Of a stretch of 64,000 bases of DNA, positions 1 through 7,165 are shown piece by piece. Numbering within the stretch: the first letter of the stretch is position 1; every line of letters begins with the position of its first letter. The notes under the pieces are model-generated. The model was given only the letters and a program-made list of their open reading frames with translations. It searched no databases and was not told the origin of the DNA. Where the stretch lies: assembly GCF_030068455.1 (NCBI RefSeq), contig NZ_JAQOSQ010000002.1, positions 248,001 through 312,000 of the forward strand. The letters run 5' to 3'. The position numbers were made by a program, and so were the translations under genes. This stretch comes from Roseofilum casamattae BLCC-M143. Its GTDB lineage: Bacteria; Cyanobacteriota; Cyanobacteriia; Cyanobacteriales; Desertifilaceae.

Positions 1-233
1 CCTGCAAGCTCGAGATATTAAGAATTGGAGTTATTCCTTTAGCGTTCATTAATTTATCCTTGTCAGAAGTGCTGATTCTTCAATTTCTAGGGTAACTTTA
101 AATGAATTAACAGTGATTAACTCCCCATGTACTGCTTTTCCTCTCGATATCTATTGCACTATTGTAACCTTGTCAGTCAAGTAGGGTGTATGATTAAAGT
201 ACCCTACTTGATGGTTCGATCGCCAGAAAATGA

Positions 234-542
234 CTAACTAGTTGCTCCTGCAGTCTTTTGTGCAGCACTCGGACGAGACGGCCGTTTTTGCGCGGCTTCG
301 TCAATAGGCGAAAACTCAATATGGTTGAGCAAGGTGGTAACGAAGCTAAACAGCAGGAAGGGTAGGGAAAGGACGAGAATTAAGCCGACGGTAGCCAAGG
401 CATATACGGGGCTACCAGCTCCCATTAAAGCGAGGGCGGCTGCTAAACTTAGGAAAATCACAATTAACCAGACAATAATCTGTCCGTAGATATCTCCGAA
501 GGTTAGGGTGCAGCGCAGGCGATAGGTTTGTAGTTCATTCAT
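234..542 (-). CDS. Small two-helix membrane protein, unknown function
   Basis: This is a protein of about 102 residues that I do not recognise. Two hydrophobic stretches (roughly residues 20-45 and 48-72) predict two membrane helices joined by a short loop. They are followed by a polar tail rich in Arg, Ser, Ala and Gln. The open frame extends 20 residues further upstream, but those residues read like shadow sequence. The Met beginning MNELQTYRL at 542 gives a cleaner start, just before the hydrophobic region. It is transcribed away from nothing obvious and stands alone, convergent with no neighbour. A role in the cytoplasmic or thylakoid membrane is possible but not shown. Confidence 0.6.
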   Translation of the reverse strand: MNELQTYRLRCTLTFGDIYGQIIVWLIVIFLSLAAALALMGAGSPVYALATVGLILVLSLPFLLFSFVTTLLNHIEFSPIDEAAQKRPSRPSAAQKTAGATS

Positions 543-719
543 AGTTTTTTTGGTGGTATTGAGTAGGTGGACGGGTAGTGCGACGATCGCAATGAAACGC
601 ACTTGAAATAAAGTAAGAGGCGATCGGCTATATAGCGCGATCGTTTTCCGAATTTAAAAATCTTCGATCCCTTGGGATATAGTAACTATAGCTCTGGGCG
701 TTAGTTAAGAGGTAATGGC

Positions 720-2075
720 TTATTGCGAAGTGTTAAGAAATGCACTCAAGCGCTGATATACTGTGGTCAAGCCGTGGCGATCGCCTACGTTGCCGGGAAA
801 CAGAACGACGGGTAAGCTGGGATATTGGGGGTGGTCTGTGGGGGTGCGCACTAAGGAACATCCGGGTAGAATTTGCCCGAGCAACCGCGCCGAGCGCAAG
901 GACAGTCCTTTACTCAAAACGTCGTTGGATGTAATTCCGCCTTTACTAATCAGATATCCGATATTGTCCGGCAGGTTTTGCACGACAGTCATCAGCACTT
1001 GCGAAACTCTCGTGCCAAACTCCAGCCGCGTTTCAATGCTGGAGAAACTCAGTTCTTCGCGAGAGGTATAAATAACTGGAGTCCGGCCGCGATCGCGAAT
1101 CCCGGTCACTTGACTTAAAATACTCTCAATGAGACGTTGTTGCTCCTTTTGGTTATTTTCAAGTAAAATCCTAACATCAACCTCTATCCCTTCAATATCG
1201 GTCGCTTGCAGCAGTTCCTGCAGTTGTTCCGTGGTTTTGCGCACGTGAGAACCGACTAAAATTACTCCAGTTTCAGCCTCTCGTACATATTGATTCATGT
1301 CTTCGGCCATTACCGGTTGCCTCGGTAAGTCGGCGAGGGAGGTAAGAATGCTAGCAGCGCTGCGCAAGAGAAAGCGTTTTCCTTGGGAGGTGGCGTGCAG
1401 TAAGTCTGTGGCAAACCGGTCGAGATCGGCTTGCACTTCCCCATCAACTACGGCACATTGGTTATTGTGGAGAGTCATTAGGCGATCGCAACTTCCTTGA
1501 CGAATATCTTCGATCGCGAATCGTTCCACGCGATCGCTACTTATCTGACCTTCTGTTTTCTCCGCCACATAGTCCGGTAAGTAAGAGTGATGATAACCAA
1601 AGACAGAGTCTCGCGCAAACTCGGTTTCATGCACCGGAGTTAGAGTACCATCGATCGCGATATAATGAATGCTGTCGCGGGTAACTCGTCCGCCTTCAAA
1701 GAACGCGGGAATGAGAAAATGCGCGTCAAAAGGGCCGAGTTTGTCGGCGATCGCATCCGTTTCAATGGGATAATGTCCGCGTAAGGTGGAGTCGGAGCGA
1801 CTGACGACTAATATATTGGTAATTTGTTCGGCAGCGATCGCGTTTTGCAAATTTTGACAGACTTCTACAGTAACTTGCCGCGCCTGTTCTGGCGGCAATG
1901 ACCTCGTATTCGTCAAAATAAACATAATCGGCGAATCATCGCTTAACCCGAGTCGCAAGGTTTCCACATCCCACTGCACGAGGAGCAAACAGCTATGCAC
2001 GGTTTGCGATCCCGTCGGATCGTCATCGAGAACAATAATTTTTGGTTTGGCCGTCATGGATTTCGGTAAGTTCAT
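720..2075 (-). CDS. Four-carbon acid sugar kinase family protein (DUF1537/OtnK-like)
   Basis: The protein has 451 residues, normal for the family. It begins with a nucleotide/sugar-binding N-terminal domain containing the typical IIVLDDDPTGSQTVH segment (about residues 13-27) and an R-S-D-S-T-L-R-G-H-Y-P motif near residue 93. A C-terminal domain has the conserved ISKGGITSND segment and a final LFPGNVGD loop. Family members phosphorylate four-carbon sugar acids such as threonate or erythronate with ATP. The companion aldolase and dehydrogenase genes of the usual catabolic operon are absent, so the substrate here cannot be assigned. It is divergent from the KTSC gene at 2136, with a 60-base shared upstream region. 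Confidence 0.85.
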   Translation of the reverse strand: MNLPKSMTAKPKIIVLDDDPTGSQTVHSCLLLVQWDVETLRLGLSDDSPIMFILTNTRSLPPEQARQVTVEVCQNLQNAIAAEQITNILVVSRSDSTLRGHYPIETDAIADKLGPFDAHFLIPAFFEGGRVTRDSIHYIAIDGTLTPVHETEFARDSVFGYHHSYLPDYVAEKTEGQISSDRVERFAIEDIRQGSCDRLMTLHNNQCAVVDGEVQADLDRFATDLLHATSQGKRFLLRSAASILTSLADLPRQPVMAEDMNQYVREAETGVILVGSHVRKTTEQLQELLQATDIEGIEVDVRILLENNQKEQQRLIESILSQVTGIRDRGRTPVIYTSREELSFSSIETRLEFGTRVSQVLMTVVQNLPDNIGYLISKGGITSNDVLSKGLSLRSARLLGQILPGCSLVRTPTDHPQYPSLPVVLFPGNVGDRHGLTTVYQRLSAFLNTSQ

Positions 2076-2135
2076 CTGTTACGATCTTACCCATTCAGGT
2101 CAAGGCACTAATTTATCTCGATCGGGGAGCGCGGT

Positions 2136-2366
2136 ATGGAATTAGTTTCAGTAGATTCAAGTATGATTAGTGCAGTGGGTTATCACGCCGAAACCCAGGA
2201 ATTAGAAGTAGTGTTTAACAATGGTGGCGTGTATCGCTACTGTGAAGTACCGCAAGAGGAATATGAAGGGTTGCTGGCGTCCGGATCGAAAGGTCGATAC
2301 ATGCGAAATAATATTATTGATTGTTATCCGGATTATCGGGTCTCTAAACGCAAAAGACGCTATTAG
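2136..2366 (+). CDS. KTSC domain protein
   Basis: A 76-residue protein that is essentially one KTSC domain. It opens with a Val-Asp-Ser-Ser-Met-Ile segment, followed by a two-strand hairpin (ELEVVFNNGGVYRY), a Val-Pro-x-x-x-Tyr element, and a Ser-Lys-Gly-x-Tyr near residue 52 with a following Asn-Asn-Ile. The domain is a small beta-rich module, found alone or fused to other domains. Its biochemical role is not established. The C-terminus is strongly basic (SKRKRRY), which would suit nucleic-acid contact, but that is inference. It starts 60 bases from the divergent sugar-acid kinase gene. Confidence 0.75.
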   Translation: MELVSVDSSMISAVGYHAETQELEVVFNNGGVYRYCEVPQEEYEGLLASGSKGRYMRNNIIDCYPDYRVSKRKRRY

Positions 2367-2383
2367 AGTGACGGCGATCGTAT

Positions 2384-2671
2384 TTAATCATCTCCCTCTC
2401 GTCGAATCAAATAGCGCACTTCTTCGAGTAAAACATTAAACCGTTCGTCACTTTCTGCTTGTCGCTCCTTAATTAACTCCATCTCTTGCTGATGTTGAGC
2501 TGCCACTTGCAATAAAGCTTGACTGGTTACTCTCAAACCGTCCACACTATCTCTAAGTTCGTCGATACTCTCTCTTGTCTCGCGAAGACCGTCTCTGAGT
2601 TCATCCCTGAGTTCGCTCACACTGGAAGCTAACCCATCCACCATTTCATCCGTCCAACGTTGTCTCGCCAT
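2384..2671 (-). CDS. Coiled-coil protein, tandem paralogue 1
   Basis: A 95-residue, highly charged protein predicted to be almost entirely alpha-helical coiled coil. Heptad patterns of Leu with Ser-Glu-Leu-Arg-Asp-type repeats run from about residue 14 to 50, and Glu/Gln-rich helix continues to an RREGDD tail. It is a near copy of the protein encoded at 2738-3088, sharing the same first 22 residues and the same last 18. It is shorter because one heptad insertion and a second Gln-Ala-Glu segment are missing. I do not recognise a function. Proteins of this look occur in many cyanobacteria, often in multiple copies. No signal peptide or membrane segment is seen. Confidence 0.65.
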   Translation of the reverse strand: MARQRWTDEMVDGLASSVSELRDELRDGLRETRESIDELRDSVDGLRVTSQALLQVAAQHQQEMELIKERQAESDERFNVLLEEVRYLIRREGDD

Positions 2672-2737
2672 TTTTCTTCCTCTTTTAGTGAATATTGAGA
2701 TTAATCAACTAGGCAATACTATGAAGTGCGATCGCAT

Positions 2738-3088
2738 TTAATCATCTCCCTCTCGTCGAATTAGATAACGAACTTCTTCCAATAAAACATTAAACCGCGC
2801 ATCACTTTCTGCTTGTCGTTGCGTTAATAATTCAATACGCCTATCGTTTTCTGCTTGTCGCTCCTTAATTAATTCCATCTCTTGCTGATGTTGAGCCGCA
2901 ACTTGCAATAGAGCTTGACTGGTTACCCTCAAACCATCCACACTATCTCTAAGTTCGTCGATACTCTCTCTTGTCTCGCGAAGACCATCTCTGAGTTCAT
3001 CCCTCAGTTCGCTCACGCTACCTCTGAGTTCGCTCACACTAGAAGCTAACCCATCCACCATTTCATCCGTCCAACGTTGTCTTGCCAT
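2738..3088 (-). CDS. Coiled-coil protein, tandem paralogue 2
   Basis: A 116-residue paralogue of the gene immediately downstream (2384-2671), in the same orientation with a 66-base gap. Relative to its partner it has an extra seven-residue heptad (Leu-Arg-Gly-Ser-Val-Ser-Glu type, near residue 22) and an extra segment of about 14 residues around residues 82-95, where the ERQAE / TQRQAE unit is duplicated. Both insertions keep the heptad register. The whole chain is predicted coiled coil with a charged C-terminus. The function is unknown. The nucleotide identity with the neighbour is high enough that gene duplication must be recent. Confidence 0.65.
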   Translation of the reverse strand: MARQRWTDEMVDGLASSVSELRGSVSELRDELRDGLRETRESIDELRDSVDGLRVTSQALLQVAAQHQQEMELIKERQAENDRRIELLTQRQAESDARFNVLLEEVRYLIRREGDD

Positions 3089-3089
3089 A

Positions 3090-3326
3090 TCTTCTACTCA
3101 ACCATCTCCGACCGCGATCTAGCTCCGATCCTATTATATCTTCTTCTATATCGAGAGTCGTATTCAAAGGTTCAATATTTAACAAACCTAGAGGGTCGCA
3201 GGCGACAATCCGATTAGAAGTTACCACTCAATTTCCAATATTTTTAACACTCAGAGTGCTTTCCCCGTATTTAGCGATCGCCTTAGTACGACCATCAAAA
3301 TCTCTTAAAAGATTAGAAAAATCCAT
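3090..3326 (-). pseudogene. DUF4241-like gene remnant with an internal stop
   Basis: On the minus strand an ATG at 3326 opens a frame of 32 codons (MDFSNLLRDFDGRTKAIAKY and onward). It meets a TGA at 3230-3228 and then continues in the same frame with VVTSNRIVACDPLGLLNIEP and about 20 further residues. The I-V-A-C-D-P-L segment followed by a Glu-Pro pair is the hallmark I associate with DUF4241 proteins, which are normally about 200 residues. The frame runs into the start of the downstream coiled-coil gene and the rest of the domain is missing. It is therefore truncated and interrupted. No standard track would show it because of the stop. The family assignment is from memory of its motif. Confidence 0.5.
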
Positions 3327-3337
3327 ATCTCATCTCT

Positions 3338-3961
3338 TTACTGGTTAGATCGAGTGGATTGTCCTGCTGCGATCGCGCGCAAATTTTGGCAGCGCAGCAA
3401 CTCCACTAATGATAACCCGTTGCGCCCTTCAATTTGAGCAATACGCTCGATCGCCGAAATCGAATAGTTTGCCGCTTCTGCTTCCGTATATCCGCGCCGA
3501 CTGGCCACGCGCACCGCAATACTATCGGCTTCCACCATAACTTCGGTTTGTCGATTATTGCGCCAAATCTGCATCCCTGCCATGGCTGCCACGCCGCCAG
3601 CAGCCAACACGCCGATGGGGTCGCCTTGTGACAGCTCGATCGCCATACCGACCACACCACCAACGGCGATCGCCCGATCCCAACTCGGCTTAAACCACTG
3701 CACCTGACAGACCCAACAAACCGCGTGCAGCACGGCTAAATCTTGCTCTGGTAGGGTTAATTGGCGCAACAGGTCAAAATTAATATAAATCGGGCGCGAT
3801 CGCTTCCAGGGCGAAGGAAACGGCGCATCGATAACCTGAGATTGCTCCGGACGGCTGACCAACTGGGTCAGCATTCGTCCGGAAGCGGGCATTAACTCCA
3901 CTAAACGGGGAATTTCGGGGTCGCGATCGCGCCAGCGATGCGGAGCATTATCGCGATACAT
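3338..3961 (-). CDS. DUF3318 domain protein
   Basis: A 207-residue cyanobacterial protein. The frame is open further upstream, but that part overlaps the preceding gene. The ATG at 3961 (MYRDNAPHRW) is preferred because its A is shared with the last base of the upstream stop codon (TAATG), a classic translational coupling. The segment RLVELMPASGRMLTQLVSRP (residues about 17-36), then a PSPWKRSRPIYINFDLL stretch and a central hydrophobic region (about 105-135, Ala/Gly-rich) fit DUF3318. The hydrophobic region may be membrane-associated. The function is unknown. The coupling implies that it is made together with the proline-rich secreted protein. Confidence 0.75.
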   Translation of the reverse strand: MYRDNAPHRWRDRDPEIPRLVELMPASGRMLTQLVSRPEQSQVIDAPFPSPWKRSRPIYINFDLLRQLTLPEQDLAVLHAVCWVCQVQWFKPSWDRAIAVGGVVGMAIELSQGDPIGVLAAGGVAAMAGMQIWRNNRQTEVMVEADSIAVRVASRRGYTEAEAANYSISAIERIAQIEGRNGLSLVELLRCQNLRAIAAGQSTRSNQ

Positions 3962-4701
3962 TATTGTGCTGTAACCTCCAAACCATCGAGCAAAGTAGAA
4001 ACCACATTCGGCACTTGCTCTGCACCAGTTTCCGTTGCCGCAATTAAGACCAAAAAGACATCTTGTTCCGGTTGACTCGAAAGAATAACGCCACTCATCG
4101 GTTGTCCGCTGCGACCTTGGGTTAACGTTCCCGTCCAAGGAACTTGCACCGTCCCCTCAGCCACCGGACTATATTCCGTCGCCACAAATCCTTCGCCTTG
4201 AGTCAACTCTTCGATCGCAATTTGTGCCAGAATGCCATCGGTCAGTCGCTGTTTGGTAATCCGAGGCAAGCGCAGCACCGTATAGGCCAAATCCCCATCC
4301 GGCGATTCAAATAGGGGAGAGCGACTTGTAGACGAAACCTTATATCCTTCCAGAATAGCAACCTGATAAAATCCGTTCGGATCTTCGTAGGTTCCTCCCA
4401 CTGGTAAGGGTGGCGCCGTTGGTTCTTCCACTTCTGGAATGGGTTCCGGACTCGGCACTTCTGGAGGAGGCAGAGGGGATGGAGTCGCATCTGGCGTTGG
4501 TGCGGGAGGGCGAGGTAGGGGTTCGGGAGATGCTTCTGGAGTGGGAACTGGGGTTTCGGCTCCGGGTGGAGAAGGAACCTGAGCTTGCACGGCCTGTTGA
4601 GCGAGCTGGGGTGGCACCGAGAGATAAGACCCTAAGATTAAGCCGAGAGTTGTGAGTAAGGTAATACCAACGGGCCAAAAGCGGCGTTTGAAGTTAAGCA
4701 T
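3961..4701 (-). CDS. Secreted/anchored proline-rich protein, unknown function
   Basis: About 246 residues from the ATG at 4701 (a TTG two codons upstream is also possible). The N-terminus has a basic MLNFKRRF stretch, then a hydrophobic helix, as in a signal peptide or anchor. Next comes a linker of about 60 residues rich in Pro-Pro, Pro-Glu and Pro-Thr. The C-terminal half (about 105-246) is a folded domain beginning YEDPNGFYQVAILEGY and ending STLLDGLEVTAQ. Its pattern resembles PsbP/Mog1-type folds seen in other cyanobacterial lumenal or periplasmic proteins, but I cannot name a family firmly. Its stop overlaps the start of the DUF3318 gene by one base. Confidence 0.65.
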   Translation of the reverse strand: MLNFKRRFWPVGITLLTTLGLILGSYLSVPPQLAQQAVQAQVPSPPGAETPVPTPEASPEPLPRPPAPTPDATPSPLPPPEVPSPEPIPEVEEPTAPPLPVGGTYEDPNGFYQVAILEGYKVSSTSRSPLFESPDGDLAYTVLRLPRITKQRLTDGILAQIAIEELTQGEGFVATEYSPVAEGTVQVPWTGTLTQGRSGQPMSGVILSSQPEQDVFLVLIAATETGAEQVPNVVSTLLDGLEVTAQ

Positions 4702-4729
4702 AGTCAAGAGAAAAATCAGAGGGGATTAA

Positions 4730-6139
4730 CTATCTACCGAGAACCATGGGGTTACCGAAATCAAACAGTCCGGCGATGCAACCGGTCATAATAGTTGCCA
4801 AGGTCGCGCCCCACAAGGCTTTCAGACCGAGGGAAGAGACTTCCGATCGCCGTTCGGGAATGAGGGAAGAGAGACCGCCGACAAAAATTCCGTAGGACGC
4901 GAAGTGCGTAAATCCGCAGAGCACGTAGCTGGTAATGAGCATGGCGCGATCGCTGATTGCGCCGCTATTGCTGAGTCCGGCTAAGGTAATGTAGGGAGGG
5001 ATGCTGGTTTCAAAGACGCGACGGCCGATAATGGTGGAGACTTGCCAAATTTCGTTGATGTCTAGGGAAACGCCAGTCAGGACGGTGAGCGGGAAAAACA
5101 AGACTCCCATAATATTTTGCAAACTAACCACTTGGAAGGCGCTACCCAAAGGTTCGGGAAGTCCGGCAAGAGCATCGAACAATGAGTTAATCAGAGCCAC
5201 AATACCGAGAATGGCGATAATCACCGCCGCGATACCCACCGCCATTTTCACCCCATCTAAAGCACCGACAATAGTACTGTCCATGGGGTTGGGGCGTTTT
5301 TCGGGGTCTTCTTTCGGCTCTTCCGGAATGTTACCCATGGTTTCCGGGACTCCAGTTTCCGGTACGAGGAGCTTGGAAATCACGAAACAGGCAGGAATGG
5401 TAATGATGGAAGCGGAGACGAGGTGGCCGGCGATGGAGGGAAAGACCGGACGCAAAAATCCCGCGTATAAGCCGAGTACGGAGGAGGCGATGGAACCGAA
5501 GCAACTGGTGAGAATGGCACAGAGTTCGCTACGGGTCATCTTTGCGAGAAATGGTTTTACCGCGATCGCAGATTCAATCCCGACAAAGATATTCGCCGCA
5601 CCCGATAAGGATTCGGCGCCGCTGATTTTCATCGTCTTTTGGAAGATCTTGGCGAAAACCATGACCACCGGTTGAATGATGTTCAGCCGATAGAGCAGAG
5701 CCACGAGAGCGGAGAAAAAGACAATTTGTGGCAAAGACCGGAAGGCAAAAATGTAACCCGGATTCATGTTATCCGAACCGATTTTATCACCGGGAATAAC
5801 CACGTAAGCTTGACCGATAGCGCGGGTAATCCAACGTCCGGCAGGTCCGGGTCCCACCACTCGGTTGGGGTCGGGGACGAAGGAGGAACTACCGCCACCG
5901 AATAAGAAGCGCGCGCCTGCTTCGGACGCATCGAGCAGAACGTTGAGCACGTTATTCAGTTGCGCGATTAACTCCCGAGTCGGCAGCACGAAGACCAACA
6001 ATCCAATAATAAGCTGGAGGGTAATGCCGAAAAGGATCGTCTTCCAGGGAATAATTCGGCGGTTTTCCGAGCCTAACCAAGCGATCGCGCATAATGCCAC
6101 GATGCCCAAGGCTGAGATTACATTTAAGATGGGGTTCAT
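4730..6139 (-). CDS. Concentrative nucleoside transporter (NupC/CNT family)
   Basis: A 469-residue integral membrane protein, slightly longer than typical bacterial NupC (about 400). It begins with three N-terminal helices. The periplasmic-facing region around 75-125 is unusually long, with Gly-Gly-Gly-Ser-Ser. Core CNT segments follow, including FAFRSLPQIVFFSALVALLY (about 130-150), a GAESLSGAANIFVGIESAIA loop (about 173-192) and later LAGLSNSGAISDRAMLITSY and CGFTHFASYGIFVGGL segments near the C-terminus. CNT proteins import nucleosides with a proton or sodium gradient across the plasma membrane. The 29 bases to the proline-rich gene downstream could allow co-transcription, but no functional link is evident. 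Confidence 0.9.
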   Translation of the reverse strand: MNPILNVISALGIVALCAIAWLGSENRRIIPWKTILFGITLQLIIGLLVFVLPTRELIAQLNNVLNVLLDASEAGARFLFGGGSSSFVPDPNRVVGPGPAGRWITRAIGQAYVVIPGDKIGSDNMNPGYIFAFRSLPQIVFFSALVALLYRLNIIQPVVMVFAKIFQKTMKISGAESLSGAANIFVGIESAIAVKPFLAKMTRSELCAILTSCFGSIASSVLGLYAGFLRPVFPSIAGHLVSASIITIPACFVISKLLVPETGVPETMGNIPEEPKEDPEKRPNPMDSTIVGALDGVKMAVGIAAVIIAILGIVALINSLFDALAGLPEPLGSAFQVVSLQNIMGVLFFPLTVLTGVSLDINEIWQVSTIIGRRVFETSIPPYITLAGLSNSGAISDRAMLITSYVLCGFTHFASYGIFVGGLSSLIPERRSEVSSLGLKALWGATLATIMTGCIAGLFDFGNPMVLGR

Positions 6140-6288
6140 AATAGCCAGTAGTAGCCAGTCCGGCCCTTCACACCAAGTTCACCCTTATCAGACTCTGGAA
6201 TTCGATCGATGTCAAGTGCCTCGGGTCAATTCCATGAAAAACTAAAAATTAAAACTGTAAAATTGAGGAGTTGTTATCTCTGTCGTTT

Positions 6289-6573
6289 ATGGAAGCCTTC
6301 AACCCCGAGCCGCCCGAATGGACTGAAGCCGCCACCCACGCCTTTGGGTTTCGCTGTCCCCGATGCGCAGCTACCTCCAGGGAAGCCGAGCGGGTTTGGC
6401 TGAATCGGCGATCGCCCGTTTATACTGAAGGACGCCGTCGCAAATGGCAAGAGTTTTATTTATGTCATTGCGGACAGGCATGGTGGGCTTGGAGTGACGA
6501 GCGACCCCCTTCCGAGTTTGCCGATGACAGCCGTCCGTCGCCCCCCAGTTCCCATCCCTTCGATGGCTTTTGA
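6289..6573 (+). CDS. Small zinc-ribbon-like protein, unknown function
   Basis: A 94-residue protein from the ATG at 6289 (a TTG at 6271 lies directly after a GAGGAG, too close for it to serve as the ribosome site). It holds a CPRC pair near residue 19 and a second CHCG pair near residue 63, spaced like a four-ligand zinc ribbon. It is also rich in Trp and Arg. The tail is Pro/Ser-rich. I do not recognise a named family. The gene converges on ndhM, and the two are separated by a perfect inverted repeat at 6583-6645. Confidence 0.6.
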   Translation: MEAFNPEPPEWTEAATHAFGFRCPRCAATSREAERVWLNRRSPVYTEGRRRKWQEFYLCHCGQAWWAWSDERPPSEFADDSRPSPPSSHPFDGF

Positions 6574-6582
6574 GAGGTTCTC

Positions 6583-6645
6583 AGAAACCGGGTTTGTCAC
6601 TCGACTCAAGCCAGAAGTTACATCGGTTACACAAACCCGGTTTCT
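6583..6645. repeat. Inverted repeat of the AGAAACCGGGTTTCT type, likely bidirectional terminator
   Basis: AGAAACCGGGTTTGT at 6583-6597 is the exact reverse complement of ACAAACCCGGTTTCT at 6631-6645. The pair sits in the 76-base gap between two convergent genes. Related pairs occur at 59265-59311 and 60501-60563 in this window, so this is a dispersed repeat family. A 15-base-pair stem placed here could also stop transcription from both sides. Confidence 0.7.
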
Positions 6646-6649
6646 TGCC

Positions 6650-6988
6650 TCAGTCCTCGACCGGCACTTGCGGCAATCCCATGCTGTAATTGAGCACTCG
6701 GCTTTCCAGGTTATAGCTGAGTTCTCCATTTTGGAGGAGCGATCGCACCAAATGCTCCAAATCCGAACCAATTCGACGCAAATTATACTCGGTTAGGTCT
6801 TGCCCGGCAGAAGCCGCCACCAACTCCTCAAATTTGCTATAGACCTTTTGCAGCGCAGCATCCGTCCAATTGAGTTCGTTATCGGGATCCACATCTAGAG
6901 TCAGCTTATCCTCAGAAGGATTGAGTTCTCCATTTTCTACGAGAGCCGTAAAAATACGAATATGGCGGGTCGTCGATTTGAGTAACAT
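6650..6988 (-). CDS. ndhM: NAD(P)H-quinone oxidoreductase subunit M (NdhM)
   Basis: A 112-residue protein with the full-length NdhM pattern: [15 protein letters not shown] start, [13 protein letters not shown] (about residues 29-41), the [20 protein letters not shown] helix (about 65-84) and the LNYSMGLPQ end. NdhM is a soluble, peripheral subunit of the oxygenic-photosynthesis-specific part of the NDH-1 complex. That complex sits in the thylakoid membrane and runs respiratory and cyclic electron flow from ferredoxin to plastoquinone. It is a single-gene unit convergent with the zinc-ribbon-like gene. Its presence is good evidence that the host is a cyanobacterium. Confidence 0.95.
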   Translation of the reverse strand: MLLKSTTRHIRIFTALVENGELNPSEDKLTLDVDPDNELNWTDAALQKVYSKFEELVAASAGQDLTEYNLRRIGSDLEHLVRSLLQNGELSYNLESRVLNYSMGLPQVPVED

Positions 6989-7165
6989 AAATTGAGGGTA
7001 ATGGGGAATGTTTGATAAATCTATGGTGCTATTGTATAGCCCTGCCTGGGGAACAGGGAATAGGTAACCCGTTGATGCATGGCTGAATTCCGGAGGTCTG
7101 AGCTATGGTGGGAAAGAAGAAGAGCGATCGCCCTTATCCCCAGTCCGGTTGCAGCCAACCCAAAC

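Noticed and set aside
5001-5675. Long plus-strand frame of 224 codons inside the nucleoside transporter gene
   Set aside because: It lies wholly on the opposite strand of a clearly conserved membrane protein. Its residue pattern is that of a shadow frame with no recognisable domain.
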